From Lepisosteus oculatus (taxonomy: Eukaryota; Chordata; Actinopteri; Semionotiformes; Lepisosteidae), in assembly GCF_040954835.1 (NCBI RefSeq), contig NC_090696.1, forward strand, positions 76,507,722 through 76,571,721: 64,000 nt of DNA. The letters are read 5' to 3'. A model generated the notes under the pieces. It searched no databases. It had not been told where the DNA came from and saw only the letters and a list, made by a program, of their open reading frames with translations. The translations under genes and the position numbers were made by a program. Each line of letters begins with the position of its first letter. The first letter of the stretch is position 1. Positions 1-14,811 of this stretch are shown in pieces.

Positions 1-433
1 TAAATCAAGGGATGTTTTGTTTGAATTGTAAAATGCACTAGTAATACCACATTTAGAACAGTGAGCATAATTTTGTTCACTACTTTACATAACAGATATT
101 ATTGCTCTGGATTTGGCCCAGCAAAGAGCAGCTGCAATCCCAGATTCGAAGGGATAATCTACTCCACTTCATTAGCAAGAAAGAGGTGACTAAAAGGGTG
201 CCTGACTCAAATATTCAAAATGCTCAAGTGTATCTACAGTACCTTATAAGTGTAGGCAACACAGCAAACTTCTTCAGAATGAACAGTGAAAGACCACTCA
301 GACCATACCACTGGCAACAGCAAGAGGGAATTGCATTTAAAACTGAAAACAGATGGCTTTTTTATCGAGATGCAAAAAGGCATGAGGGGGTCTAGCACAC
401 ACTGTACAAGTTTTCAGAGCTGACTACTTGTTC

Positions 434-555
434 AGGTGGGTAGCTGTGTCAGCAGGCGTGGGCTGCAAAGGAACAAGTAATAGATTTATTCTGTGCTGAA
501 AAAAAGAAAGAAAACACAACGTTTCGGCCGTGGAGCCTTCATCGGGTGTCACTAC
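434..555 (-). mobile_element. ~120-bp retroposon (family not named), copy 1, with 13-bp target-site duplication
   Basis: Contains AACGTTTCGGCCGTGGAGCC and TGCAAAGGAACAAGTAA and is about 90 percent identical, in reverse orientation, to 24241-24362. The 13-mer TGACTACTTGTTC occurs immediately before (421-433) and after (556-568), as expected of target-primed retroposition. It has no coding capacity. The minus-strand orientation follows the polypyrimidine-CAG tract. Confidence 0.65.
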
Positions 556-3500
556 TGACTACTTGTTCGCTACCAAGACACAGCTGCATGAGAGCCCCCA
601 GATCACTCAGCTACTAGCAACCAAGTGAGCAAGAGGAACCACATTGCCTTTTCCCATTCCTTATCTTCAGTTTTTGATTCTTTGATTATTTGTTTTTCTT
701 TAAATTGTGTCTTTTTACAGTCCTTTGAGTACCTTGTAAGGTTCTTCCAGTAGGATGTCTCACAAAGTGTTATTCTTTATAGGAATGAATTTCAGCTCTG
801 CTTTTTTCCCCTATCTGCCAGTAAGACCATAAAAAAACCAGAGAATATGACATAAACCGACTTATGACTAAGAAAAAGCCTTATCAAGACAGCCAGCATT
901 GGATCCTAGCCAATCAAGACTCCGTCACTGGCTGCCAGACAGACATGACAGGATACTGACGTAATGTCTGGGTAACACATTAAGATTAAAAAACAACACT
1001 GAAAGGCACCAGTTCCTAGAAAACAAACACTGGAAGAATTTAAAAATCAAGAAAACAACATTCATGTTCTTCTTTCGTGAAATGAAGTGTAACACTATCG
1101 TCATTCAGCATCCTCAGATATATGAAAAAGATTATGGGGATACAAGAGAGATGTTGACATCTTTTTCGACATCATTTTGGTTTGTGAATCAAAAAGTCGG
1201 AATTTCAAATCCTGTTCCGTAATTCTTGGGTTCCAACATTTAGCAATCACAGTATCTTAAAACCAACAGATACACAGCCTTCCTCAGCTCTATGCAGAAG
1301 GGCAAGAGAACTGCAGAACGTGCTGCAGACATACCTCACATTTAAAACATGAATTAATGGTTGACCACAATGACGCATGCTTTTGAGAACTAATGTGTGT
1401 TGCTGTTTGTTTTCTGTCTTATCATATCAATCCCCGCTGTGTGTGCCTGTGCAACATTACACAAAGAAAAGTCTCTGCAAGAGACAGTACGCCGTGGTCT
1501 CAAGGTCAAACACAAAGTAGGATGAAATAACAAGAAACATGGAAACAAACTATGGTGTGAACATTTTTAGACTGTGACGAGACATTCAAAACTCCCACTC
1601 TGAATTTGCCAAGGTAAACGAGGGACTGAAAAAAACATAATAAGAAATAAACTTAACGATGGGAAAAGCCCTTTACTTAACTGGAGGTTGTGATACCAAT
1701 GTTAAGTCCCATCTTGAAACTGCAGTGGGAATTCACAGCGGGAATAACTGTATAACTGCAGAAAACTTTTCTGGCAGCTCAGAAATTGTTACCTGCTTAT
1801 ACAGATTCATTCTTTTAAGAAACAATATGCAGTACAGATTCAATACCTCACATTACAATACTGCAGAAAAAGTCAGAAAACTAAAACACTGCATCAGCTA
1901 AACAGGTAACTTCATCTAATTTAGCTTGCACCTGTCCCACTACAACAGTTCCCCTCTAGGGTATGAGCAGTATTTTGTACCTTGTCTTTTATACATTGCA
2001 CAGCATATGTAAGTTTCTGAACCTAAAACATATTTTTGGTTTAGGTAGATAAAAAAGGAATCTAACCTAGAAACACCAGAGGGGAGACATTCTGACATTA
2101 ACTGGCATGCCCATTGATGTAGATTATACTAAGTTCCTGTATAAAAAGATTTTTGGTGTAGAGAAATGCAAATTTGTATCAAAATGCCAACTGCCAGAAG
2201 GCCTAAAGGCCAGTTAGTCTATTACATGCATGCTTTTATGAGCCTATAGCACAAACTGAAAAAAATCCTGACACTTGCAGCAGGAACTAACACAGTGCCA
2301 GTGGTATGGGATTCTCAGACAGTCACTGGGAAAAGAAGCTTCACTCAAGTGTGTGGTGTGTGGCTGCCGTTGAACAGCTTATGTCTGCAGCGTCCAAAAC
2401 AACCCCCTCGCAGGAGTGAAAGAAAGGTCTGACTTGAAAATCTGATGGAAACAACCTCTGATATTTGTTAACCGTGCTGGAACAAATTCTTACTCGAGGA
2501 TGCAAGCGAACTCCGGCAGCTGTGGGGAAAGTCAGTCTCCTAATTAGCAGAACCAGAATGCACTGAACATTCCTGCAAAGGAAACACACAAGGTGAAGCT
2601 CAAAGTCTTTCATTTGTTCATTCACAATGCCAAATCTTGCTGTGCTCCAGATCTGGTTTTCTCTTTTTTTTTTCTCATTTCTTATTACAGTTCCTCAGTT
2701 GGTATCACAGGTGAAATTCCAAAACTGGGATTTGAATCTACCTGTGTCTGTAGATGCTCATCTAAATCTGTCTACTACCTTTTTGGTAAGATATTAAAAG
2801 AAACATATTGAGCAATTAGAAAACTTCGGTCAGTTGTTGGATCGTGCCACTCACTGCTTCCAGAAGAAAGTGCTCCAATTCAAATGGATATTAAAACCAT
2901 TCAAAACACAGAATGATTTGTTCTTCTTCCCTAATAATTATGAAATTTAAACATCTCTGATCTTTCTCCTACATCTTGCTATTCTATTCCTTGAATTGCT
3001 GTGAATTTCTTACATGAATTATAGCTGCCTTGCTCTTATTTAATATAGAAAGAGCATAACCTGAGAATAGATACTGAATTCTTTAGAATCATACCTCAAA
3101 CAGACATTTGATTGAATGTAAAGATTAAGTGCCTTACTTCTAAGTTACACACATACACACAAAAAAGAGATGAATCTAAACTCAGATGTGTGTTAAGGGA
3201 CTGAAATGTGCTCTACTCAGACTTTCCTGGTTAGATTTCAATCTTTATCCGATGGTTTGAATAGGGCAAGAAAAACACATCAGAAAAATAATTAGGTTCC
3301 CCTGGGTATTCGTTGCTCCAGAGAAGTCAATTTATTGATCAATCTCAAACAAATGTCAAGGTGCAAAACTTTCAGAACCATTTTACTTGTTTGTCTTTCA
3401 CTTTGATTTTTTTGTACGTCTCTGCTGAACTCTACGTGAACAGTAAATGTTTAGTCAGAAAAGGCAGCTCTTCTCTTGATCAAACATATTCAGATATTAG

Positions 3501-6224
3501 CTTAAATACAGTCTAAGTACAAAATTCATCTTGCTTTCATATTTTCTTGCTCTTTTCTTTTTCTCTTTTAATCTCCCTTTCACATCATCTATCACATCAT
3601 CGATTTGGAATCTGATTCATCAATATACCAAATTATACAGCAAAGTCATCAACCAGTCAGAAAGTAGTACCTAAATAGAATCTGATTTAAGAGTAAAAAA
3701 ACATTCTGTGCCACACAAGGAAAACTGACATCATTGCATGTACATTCTTTGAGGGCTTGAATACACATCACTAAAGGGCTGTTTACCACTGGAAATGCAT
3801 GAACAGCTTGTTAATATAATATTAATGACACTAAAATGTAAATGAAACTACACTGAACATTTATCGATGCCCTCTGAAGATCAATTGCAAATGTGACCGT
3901 GCTTCACTTGACAAAAAACTCATTTGCCAACCAGAATGACAGAAAATCTCAAACTATGAAAATATTAACATCACTGACATGGCTGTCAGACCGAGCATGC
4001 AATTTTATAAACCTCCTCTTGGTGATGGAGTTATCTCACGGAAGGCTGGGCGCCCTCAGTTCAGTGATAACCGTTCTTTATAACATTTCAAGCAGATTAA
4101 AAAGGAAAAGAAAAATAGAAAAATGTTATGCTGACTTTAACTTGAATTTACTTTATTTTTGCAAAATCATATCCAGGGAAAGAATAACAAGAACTGTCCT
4201 GACGGAAGACTAAAGTCACACATTTGTTATTCTGTATTTCACAAACCTACATTCTCATTTTCCGGTAGTTCGGTTAGATCCTAATGGATGTGATAGAGGA
4301 TGAGACTGACAGAACTCTCCCCTCACTTTTGCGAAGAATGAGCCAGGGAGCTGCTACAGGGGTGTAGATGTGGTGGCAGGAGGGGTACAAAAGAGAGTGG
4401 AAGGGGGCAAGATTAGAATATAACCTGGATTTATGGTCTACATTTATGGCACTGAGCATTTTAAATTATATTTTCAACAGATATTTCATGTTTATTTTTG
4501 CTGACCACATACAGCAAATGTGAGTAATTTTCTGAAAAGAGGGCAAGGACTTGTCAATTTTCAAAGCAAGTTTTGAACTTGTTAAAAAGGATTGTTGCGA
4601 AAACAGAGCTGAGGATCTCAACAGGACACCTTTCCAGGTTCTTGGCGTAATCTTAACAGGGTGAGTGCCAAAAAAGAATCCTTTAGTTTAACAGGGGAAA
4701 AGTTCTGTTGCATATTGTTTTAGGATAAAGAGGTTGGGGTTGTTTTTTGGCAAACATCAGACAAGATTTAACAAATGCATATTTTAGGCCATGTTGAAAC
4801 CGAATGTCGAGTACTTACAGGTCCCCATGGGTTCTCTAGGAGAATCTGTTGCAACAATAGAGGCTGCTCATTAGACAAAACAGCTGTTTGCTGATGCAAG
4901 CAGAATTAACAAAGACCCAGCAGGGGACGTCCAGCTATGTAGAGTTTCAGATTGATCTATAGCATGCTGAAGATTTCCTCATTATGGGTGGCTGTTTCAC
5001 AATGTTTGGCGCAATTGATTACATTCCACAAAACGTTGTAAAAGAAAAGGTACTGATATTACAAAAAGTGATGTTGAGCTTTTTAGATATTTATTCCAGT
5101 GGAACGGCTTAACTTAATTTTCCTCGCATGTGTTTGTTTGCCTTTTAGAGCTCCAAAACCTTTAATAGAAAAGTGGAGATAAAGGAATGCAGTTTTAATA
5201 ACCCATTTGCTGAAATATTTACATTTAATTGATACGATTTCAGGAACTGATATTAGATTTGCATATGACCTTAAAACAAATTTGAAATTTTGACAGCACA
5301 GGAAAACATTTCAATTTCTCCAATTTGAGAAAAAGGTAAACGGCTTGCCTGCTTCAGGTTTCTTCTACTTATCTATCAAAATTTTGACAGAAGCACTCTG
5401 AATGAACTTCCCACGCGGGCTGCGTTCTGAATGAACATAGGCGACCAGCTCGGATGCTAAGTGGCTATCCGTGCTGTGTGATAATAACCATTTCCTCATC
5501 CATCGTCTGACATGTCATAATTCCGACAACCACGCTTCTTTTTTTCTTGTCAGCGTAAATTCTTTAGTATTCCACAGATTATTTAAGGATGAATATTAAT
5601 CGAAACTGTGCTGGCAATTTAACCTAGACAAGCACTGCAGACTTGTAATTAGGCCTTAACTGGTCTCCTTGACTGACTCATCCCCTTCTTCTACAAATTC
5701 CACTAGACCCCAAACAATCCCACCATGCAATGCAGGAAAAATGTGGCTTTTCCCCATACTGAAGCATACTGGGAATTCCAGGGGAAAGGATCAGTGCCTG
5801 TTGGTCCTTACAAAATGGTAACAAAGCGGTATTTTTTCTTTATTTGTCAAGCACTTAACCATGTGTATAAGCATTTTTGGCATGGTGCTGCTGTCAGCAC
5901 AGAAACAGGAAGGCAGATTTCGAATGCTGATTTGTGGCATTTGAAAAAACACTGCCAGTATCCCACATACTGAAATTTGGATCCAAATGAAAAAAGAAAA
6001 GCAAACCTCATTTTTAAAAATCCACGTCCTACTGTGAATCAGCTTAAATAAGCTCATCGTGAAGACCATTCATCACCATGCTTTCCACATTTTTCCATAG
6101 TTCACAGACAATTAACTGAAAAAGTACTAATTTTAAAGTATATTCTATTTTCCCAGATGGAATTAATATGTTTTAAATGAACTGCGGTATCTCCAACTTT
6201 AGGAAGCAACAGAAGAATTTTTAA

Positions 6225-6470
6225 TTTTATCCATCCATCCATTTTGGAACCACCTCTTCCAATTCAGGGTTGTGGGAGAGCGAGAGCCTATCCCAGCATG
6301 CAACAGGTGCAAGGCAGGGTACACCCTGGATGTGACGCCAGTCCATCACAGGGCCCACACAGACAGACACAAACACACACATACACGTTCAGGCCAATTT
6401 TCCCAGAAGCCATATAACCTACCAGTATGTTTTCAAGCTGTTTGAGGAAAACAGAACACATGGAGGAAAC
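6225..6470 (-). mobile_element. L2/Maui-like LINE 3' end fragment
   Basis: The block begins with (ATCC)n at 6230 and continues with GCCTATCCCAGCATGCAACA, GGCAGGGTACACCCTGGATG, GCCAGTCCATCACAGGGC and CACACACATACACGTTCAGG. This order is typical of the 3' end of an abundant L2/Maui-type LINE in fishes, read antisense. The family name is from memory. Confidence 0.55.
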
Positions 6471-7879
6471 ATGCGCGAACATGGAGAAAATATACAGCTT
6501 GTATACTTTCAATGTCTTTCAGCTTTCAATGTCTCAATTGTAAAATGACACTAGACTCACCATTCCCATTAACTAATAAGTTACAAAGCAGCTTTTCCAG
6601 CTTTACCCTCTTAAACAATCCTCTTTTTCCAGTACTAGGTGAGGCCGGGGATAGATTGCCTGAGGTTGACTCTTTTTATTGGGTTTGGCTTCACTCTCTC
6701 AAGTTAACCAGTTTGTTAACTTTAGTTTTTATTATGCTCTTAATGACCTAAGTCAGCCTGTTATTGGCTTAACTGGACAAATAAACAGCTTTTCCCAGCT
6801 CTTCAGTTGCTGGTGCTTTTGAAGAGACCTAGAAAATTTGCAAACAAACTGCCCATCTGGGCTCAGGAGTGGACAGATCTGCACTAAGGCAAAGTAGCTA
6901 CGAAACACTAAAGTTTGGGAGCAAGAGGGAAGGGTCTTCTTAACTGACCAACCTTGCTTTGGAGAAAGAAAGAGAGAGAAAGCAAGAAAGCAATGTTTTT
7001 CAAGTCACCACAATCGTTAAAGTGAACAAATCTAATGCCATAATGGATGTCCCAAAGGGACAGAGAAATGCAGCACTGACAGTTTATTTCAATTTGGGTC
7101 ATTCACATTTTGTAGACCTTGCAGTGAGGTATACCTTTCAGCTTAAAGAATTAATGGAACTGCTCTAGTGTGGGGAAACAAAGACACAATACCTACACCA
7201 CACATCATCCTGGGTATTCCTCACATTTCCTTTGCAACTAAACTTTGTTCTGTGAATTTCACCATTCACTTTCGTGCCTGTCCCCGAGTGTGTGCGTGCG
7301 TTCGTGTGAATCGAGTGCAGGGGGCTGAATGTGTCGTGATGTCCTAGCCCAGTTAATCACATACAGTAACTCCAAGGAAGGTTCAAAAACATTTTATGGC
7401 TAACATGTGATACATAAATCCATTTACCACATATGTAGCTGTCTGTGGGATGAAGGATCCCTCATATTGCAGTTCACGCCAGACTCTCATAATCAGTTTT
7501 GACTAGTGTTGACTGCTAAATCGAAAATGAAAATGAAAACAGCTGCCCATGTCCAAAAGGATGTCCCTGAAGGTAATATATACAGTATATTCATCACCCC
7601 AGATGTAAAACGGAGGTGTGATCTCTCCTTTCCTTCGATACCATCAAGCTGCAATGGAACTCAATCACAGGCTGGAAGTGCTGGCTATGCCAGGGAGAAA
7701 AATATCCCAAAAGCTGTACTTTCATGTCAGGATGAACTTTGTATCGGTTTTTGGCTTATTAATGTCCTAAAAAAAAACAACATAAAGTCCCGAGGTGGAA
7801 TATTTGAAATCTCTTTGGAAATCATGTCGCAGTGGTGTGATGGTGGTCTGCCAGGTCAGTCCTTTGGTAATGAAGCTCA

Positions 7880-8360
7880 GAGAGAGGTCTAGGAGGCCTT
7901 TCAGCCCATCTAGCCTGTGTGTTGGCCAGTAGCTTCTCCTTGATTTCCATCTGGTTCATGTTTCACTGTTCATACTGAAGTCCACTGGGTTGTCTTTGTC
8001 TATGTGATTGAGGGTTCTGAAGACCTGAATCATGTCCCCCTTGTAGTCTTCTTTTTTCAAGACTAACAGAGGTTCAAGTTCAGTTAGATTGTCGGTATAC
8101 GGTACGACATTCCTTTAACCTCTGCAATCTATCTGGTCTTCTTCAAACTCAGGCTTTCCTCATTTCACATTCATAATTTACATTTTGCTGTTTGTATATC
8201 ATTCTCTATTCTTGTGTTAGATGTTACCTGCAAGGTGTTTTGCTGGGTCTGGAATTCTAAGTACTTTAGAATTTCCTTTGCAGCTTCTTTGTGCTTGCTA
8301 ATCCTCTTCTTTTGGCAGTGGTTCTAATACGAATCCCTGTGGTACCCCACTAATATGATT
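7880..8360 (+). repeat. Long dispersed repeat (AGGAGGCCATTCGGCCCATC family), copy A
   Basis: GGAGGCCTTTCAGCCCATCT opens the copy. GAAGACCTGAATCATGTCCC, GTAGTCTTCTTTTTTCAAGA and CTAATACGAATCCCTGTGGT follow in the order of a long (more than 500 bases) repeat that I associate with early-branching ray-finned fishes. Other copies in the window are at 13438-13615, 14812-15020, 19330-19570, 31307-31500 and a fragment near 38845. I cannot name the family. Confidence 0.5.
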
Positions 8361-10389
8361 AACCCCAATTTTAGCATTCACTTCAAAGTGCAAGTAAGCT
8401 TAATATGTGACTTTAGACATGGACATTTTGGTTTCAATTGAAAACATTGCTTGCTTATTTTTTACCTGACCCTGCTTGTTTTCTTTAACCTTGTGTGTAT
8501 TAAGCTCCAGTACATAAGTGGTTAAGAACCCCTCCATTCTCTAATAAACACATGCATTGAAATCCAGTATGTCTCTTGCAATTGCAGAGCTTCTGTCTTA
8601 ACTCTGACAAGCTACCATATCTTCTGTGATTCAGAGTTTAAAGGCCATTAACATATAAGAAATCATGACATCTGTTTATGAAGCAATATGTCTTCAGATC
8701 TGACAATTAACTGAATTGCACACATTTTTTTAAATTAATTAAGCCGAACATAGCAAAGCTGATAAATAAATTCTGAAATGACAGATTCTTGAAAACTAAA
8801 ATAGAAAACTAGCTTGTGGAACATTGTGAATGCATGGGAACGTTTAAAAACAAATATAGTTTAAAATATTTAACTCTAATGCTTTGTTTTTGACAAAAAA
8901 CGACCTTGAAAATGGCTTTACCTTTATCAACAAATGACATACAGTACACAACTGACCATCCTTCTGTCTTTTAACCACTTACCAAATATCACATTCCAAA
9001 ACACTGTCGTCTCCTCTGGCAGCCAGTCCTAGACAGTGATTGAAGCTGCTGGGAGGCAGGGTGTCTTTATGGACTGAGTGCTGTGAAAACAGATAGTCGC
9101 AATAAGTCAACCTTACTTTTAAAGCAACATATCAGATACTTTCATGTCTTCTGAAGGTGTTTGTTTTTTGGTTACAAAATGTGTTGGGGGTAATTATTTG
9201 TATTTGTTTTTGTTTCAATGAGAAATGTAATGCCCTACAAATTAGAATAGTTTTTTTTTTGCTTTCAGGTATGTGTCAATACATATTTAGTAGGTGTTGA
9301 CAGCTCTTGAATTTTAGCATATGTGAGCTTATCTCAGAGGCAAAAAGTCAAGCCATTTTTTCCTTTTTTTAAATAAACATATTCCTGTTTTAGATTGTTA
9401 ATCACACTTCAGTCAAAACTCGTGTTTTGAAGGCTGTTGTTTTATTGCAGCAAAAAATGTTCTTTTTGTTTACCCTGGTAGAAAAATAACAACATAACAA
9501 CATCTTCGATGTGACAATAAAGTGAGACAATTAAAAGTCATCATAATGGAAGAAAAAATATGCACAAAAGTGTGTGTATATGGACATATGTGGTATTTTT
9601 GTTTTATGAGTACATATCTCCCTCTTCTGGACGTGATGAAATACTGCGTCTAACATGTAGAAGAGGACATACTGTGCAGGGAATGATTCAGGGGTTTCTC
9701 TTGTGCATGGCCCATTGGAGTTGGAGAAAAACATGTGCAATTTATGTGATAAATGAGGATACATTAATATATGCCACTGAGGGGACACAGCAAAATAGCC
9801 CGAGGTTGCTTGTGTGATGCTGTTCTTTAGATTTCAAGCCTCAGTAACATCAGCACAAGAGTTTTGTACCGCATTAGCCAAGGGAAAGGGATTTCACTGG
9901 AACATTTAGACCTATTTTGCATTATTTGTTGTATGTTTGGCATGATCTGCGAGGTCAAGTCAGCTTCCCTGTTGTTAAAATTGATTTGATTTCTTTTTCT
10001 CTCTAGGTCCTGGAGCATGAAACCAGAAATTCTTTGACATTGTGATCCTTTGCTTTGGCTAAGACAGCATACAGATGTAGAATCCACCCTAAGAACTGGA
10101 AAATACAGACACTGTTAAACCACTCTATTAAATTTGACAAGGGGAGAGTCTGTGGCTCATATGTCTTTCTCTCTGTCAGAAGATTGCTTGCAAATTCACA
10201 TACAACAACTGTCACCCCAATGGGCATTACTGGGCTCAAACCTGATACCATGACAGAACTGACTAATATAGGGTGATATCTGTAGGGTGAACTCAGTGTA
10301 ATTTAAAGCATTTTCAAAAAATAAAATCTTGAAGTTGTTGCAAAACATGGCAGCACAGCAAGATATCCAAATGAACCTTTGAACTCCTA

Positions 10390-10515
10390 ACAGGTGGGTT
10401 GTGGGTGTGAGGCCCTGCTGTGGGCACTGCTGTTGTACCATGAGTTAGCTGCACACCAGTGGCTCCAGTCCCACAGCTGTACAGGTGGGGACCAGTATTG
10501 CTGTGGGGTTTAACC
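10390..10515 (+). mobile_element. Degenerate tRNA-type SINE body
   Basis: GCACTGCTGTTGTACCATGA, then GGCTCCAGTCCCACAGCTGT, then ACAGGTGGGGACC match in order the middle of fish tRNA-SINEs (TGTTGTACCCTTGAGCAAGG...TTGCTCCAG...CAGCTGTATAAATGGG-type). No promoter boxes remain. Confidence 0.35.
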
Positions 10516-13029
10516 ACAGTGTCCGATCCAGAGACATGGGAATCACATTCCCTCAAGTCCGCGTATCACTACAGAAACTGGGATGAGCCATGGAGCAGTT
10601 ATGGAGACAAACTAATTACATAAATATGACAACACAATTAGAATGAGCTGAGAGAGTTCTAGTCTGCGCTGCTCTACGTTATTTCTGGTGCCAAATGAGT
10701 CCGTTTGAGTTTGATGGATACAGTGATGAGCGAAGGAACAACCATCCTTCCTTATGCAGCGTCTGAAATTTTCTATCTGCAGGTAAAAGCCAAAAGAAAA
10801 GGCCGTTTGTCATGACTGTAATGTTGCTTTAAGCCAGAATTTAGAATTCTGTGATTGTTTTCCATTGTTTAATTACTTTGAAGGCCTCGGAAGCATTATC
10901 AAAGCAATTCTGGTAAGAGCTGTACATTAACCTCCTGTAGAGAGTTAATTTCACAGGAGAGGAAAAACTGCACTCTGCTAAGCTTCAGCTGCAGGTGTGT
11001 TTGTTGTTGTCTCCTGGTTTTTTTTGGCCTAATTTAGTGACTGTTTTTAATTATGCACATGTTGCCTCTGGTATGTACAAAAGAACGACCTGGGCAAGTT
11101 ACCGCATAATTAGATATGTTCGCATAGCAAGCCTGCCAGTCAAACATTTGGGCAACAGAAGTGTTTCTTTTAGCAGAAGGTTTTGAGTTTAAACCTGGTA
11201 ACTGGAAATCTGCAGCCAGATTAAAATTAAAGGTCGCCAAAGCGGTCATCCTTTTACTCAGCGGACTTTGGTTTTATTGAAAATAAAAAGCACAAAGGGA
11301 AACTAGCTATCCTGTTCCGTTAAACTCTTTATGGCAAGGAAACCACTATTTTAGCAATAAATGAGAGTTAATATTAACTTCTGGTATGAAAGGAAAAAGT
11401 GCCTTTTCAGAAAGCTAAAGTATCTAAAAATACATCTGTTTTCATAAACCTCTCTAATGAGTAGTCTCTGTTACTGACAGCGCATAATTACATTATAGTG
11501 CACATTATGTTTAACTTAGCCTTTAAAAATAATCCAGCGTCATAACCTTATCGTTGACATGTGTTTGGACCCACTTCCCTGATGCCATTGGAGAAAAGGC
11601 TCATTTTAGCTACTTACTGTTTTTTATTTCATTTTAGTTCTTTGGAGAGGGTCATTTTTGTATATTCCAAACAGCTATAGTTTGCATTGGAGCCGTTTAG
11701 CAATAGTACTAAATAATGTTGTGCTGAAAGCCTCAGGTCAATAAAAAAAACTTTCTCTGCCAGTAAATGGCTCCAAAGTCACAAGCATGGCATGGCCTGG
11801 CCTGTCGTTATGGGGGAACTGAGCAGCCTGTCTATTTCTATTCCACCGGATTCTCTGGCAAAGCGACAGTGTGCAGAGAAAGGAGACAGGCCATGATAAT
11901 CAACAGTGCACAGAAGGGAGTGAATGTTTTCTTCTTAAATTGGTGCAGAATGGAGCTCCTTGGTAGTGCATAGAGAAAATGTTGGAAGCCAAAGATCTTA
12001 AAGAAAATTAAAGAGATGTTTGAGTTTTCAAACTCCATAGTTATGAATTTCTGGGTTACGCATAGATGGACTTCAGAGAGCAGTAATAATGAGGAGTGAC
12101 AGTCTGGTCATGTTTTTACTTTAACACCCACCGTTTCTCAACACAGAAAAGAATAGAAATAATGAGAAATAATGAATTCCGGGAGAAAAAAAAGATGAGC
12201 AGCCGTGTTCTCAAAAAAACGCCCTTAAGTTACTTTTCTCTTCCAGTCCCTACTGATTCCTCTGTGCCAAAAGACTCGGCACATTCAGTTCCAGGAAACC
12301 CCAACCCTATCCAGGCTCCTGGGGGCAGAAGTCACCTTCTGCAGCAGCCGAGGTGCCAGATGAGTCCCGTTACACAAGCAGCTAAAGCCTGATGGGCTGG
12401 GAGAGATCTGGGAGAGCCTGTGTGCATAACACTACAGGAAAATAGGTGCTGCAGCCCTGTCGGAAAATGACCACGTTTGGACACTGTTGGATGTTGTCTC
12501 TAATTGGAGTGGAGGGGGGGGGATAGTGAAGATGCTACAAGTACGGGGTTTTTCATTATAAGAGTCACGACCCCAGATTCCTGGAGTCAAATCTCAGCCA
12601 TCTCATTAGCAATATGAGATAGTGGAGCCAGCACGGTTAATGATACATCCCATCCTGTTACTGATGCCATGTGTTATAAGTAAAATGAACTCTTTGAGCC
12701 TAGAGTGTAACCGGCATCAGCGAAGGGTGTATTTGTGTGTTTTAAATTGTCCCCCTGAGTCAATTTAATGAGTTTCATACACACACTTGTGGTTTGCTGA
12801 GCTGTGCAGCAGTAGCTGTTTTCCGCTGTTTGTTAGCAGAATAAACACCATAATGGACCGACTGGACCTGGGGCTGGAATCTGAGATGTTGATGACTCAT
12901 TAATGAACACGTCTGCATAGTGTGGAAAAGGTTTTGGGATGCATTGGGCTGATCATGGAATTTAGTTCAACCTTGTGTTATGATCTTAGATCTTAGGTTA
13001 AAAATTTCAAATGCACATCAAATGCACAA

Positions 13030-13080
13030 AATCTGACGTCATTGGAAGGGGCTGAATACTTTTGCAAGGTGGTATATATC
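13030..13080 (+). mobile_element. Short Tc1-like terminal remnant
   Basis: GGGGCTGAATACTTTTGCAA followed by GGTGGTATA resembles the end of a Tc1-like element (GGTCTGAATACTTTTGCAAGGCACTGTA-type). Only about 50 bases are recognisable. Confidence 0.35.
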
Positions 13081-13437
13081 TTGCCTCTAGGATTCAGTAG
13101 GTCTCTTCCCACTCTGGGCATTGCTGATGTTGTAGGAACTGGTCCACCACCTTGTTTACCTCCCTCAGGACTCCTGCTGCATTCTCGCAAACAGGGAAAA
13201 GCATACCAAGCACAAACAAGACTTGATCTATCTCGGCGCTGTGGTGGTGATTCACTCATGTGACATTCCAACAAACTGATGAGAGCAATGTCTGTCCTCT
13301 CTTCCTGTGTCAGTGCATGTCTCTTCAAAACATTTCTGATCTTGGGTGCTGACTGTTGCACTGGTTAGTAGTAAACTCTTTACTGACTTCTCTAGGTCTT
13401 TGTGTTATGGCAGGAGACTCTGTCACGCGAAGTGTTA

Positions 13438-13615
13438 TGAGAATATGGAACAAGCTACCCGGCCATGTGGCTGAAGCCAGTACTCTGGCCTATGTCAAGA
13501 AACAGCTGGATGGGATCCTGGGCCCATGACAGGCAGACACTATTTCATTCAAAGTGTTGTGAGAATATGGAACAAGCTGGCCAGGCATGTTGTTGAAGCT
13601 GATAATTTCGCAGCA
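13438..13615 (-). repeat. Same dispersed repeat family, two partial antisense copies in tandem
   Basis: GAGAATATGGAACAAGCTAC at 13439 and GAGAATATGGAACAAGCTGG at 13561 begin two head-to-tail partial copies. The first continues through GAAACAGCTGGATGGGATCC. On the minus strand they read as the segment found in sense at 14812-15020. Confidence 0.5.
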
Positions 13616-14811
13616 GGCTGAGCTAATAGACACGAGGGTCTCGGCACCAGTTCCTTCTTTCTCAAGCATCTGCTGCTCCCTCAATAATTTCTGAGACAGA
13701 GCCGGATCCAGAGGATGCTCTTCAGCGCTTGCTCGTTCTCCAGATGGATTTCTATTTTAGTACCAATTTTCCTTTTCCACCAGTCAGTGTCACGCTTCAG
13801 CTCTAATGGGGAAGGAAGTCGTTACTTTTTTTCCCCACTAATGCTTTTTTTTTCCCCTTGTACCTCAGGAACACCGAACCAGAATCGGTGATCTTTGCTT
13901 CCAGTCAGCCCTCTTCTCTCCTGAGGCTGTTTCTGCGACTTGGCTGCTGTGTGGTCAGCGTCCCCCCCAGATTAAAGCTGCCAGCCACTCTGGCAGCTTC
14001 ATTTCTTTTTGCTAGTCATAACACAGAGTGTTCCAGCTGCTCGGGGACAATTAAAAAAAGAAGCATGAATGAATGAATTGTTTTTTTTGCCGCTTTTTTA
14101 TTACTGAAACTAATTTGCTCGTTAATGGAACTGCTGGTGATGAAATGTTGTAGAACGGCTCCCATGGCACTGGAGGAGGTTTCGAATCGAACGCTCAACG
14201 GAATACCAAGGCAGCATTTTATTCAAGAGTCATTTGACTCTTCATTTTTTTGGATTTCCTGCCGAGAACTTTTAGATGTTAGGAAAAAATATTGGGATGG
14301 TCAATGATTGCCATTCTAATATTTAAAAAAAAGTGTCGTTTATGATGCCTAACCAAATGGTATATGTCATCGTTTTTTAAAGCATACCTATAGGGGAAAA
14401 CCACTCCAAGCCGATTTAATAGATAAAGCTAAGAACTGCTATACTCTGCTGCTGTGGCAAACTCTTGTCCTTAATGGTGGTTTAAAAGCCCCCGGAGTCA
14501 TAACCTCTAAAACAGAATACGTCCGACTCTGTAGCCAAGGAGCTCTGCTGGGTTTTTAATGCATGCTAACAGCTTATTTACAGTAGGCGAATTTGCACCA
14601 TTTATCAATGCATTTCCACCTGTGCAGCAGAATTTAGTTTTGCAAGTTAATTGTATGGATTCGATCGAGAACCTAGGGAAATAACACAGAGAGATCGATA
14701 AAAGGATGTGTTACAGTTCAAAAACGGACATTGGGCTGAGAAGCACTAGAAAATAAAAACGGTTACGCAGAAGAGGAGACAGCCTAGGCTGTGTGGTTTC
14801 CAGTAGCTAAT

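Noticed and set aside
102-395. 97-codon open frame at the window start
   Set aside because: Composition is somewhat protein-like, but there is no recognisable domain, no splice-phase partner, and it ends next to a retroposon insertion.
12993-13361. 122-codon minus-strand open frame
   Set aside because: Its 3' part overlaps a Tc1-like terminal remnant and the sequence matches no family I know. It may be decayed repeat, but I cannot support a gene.
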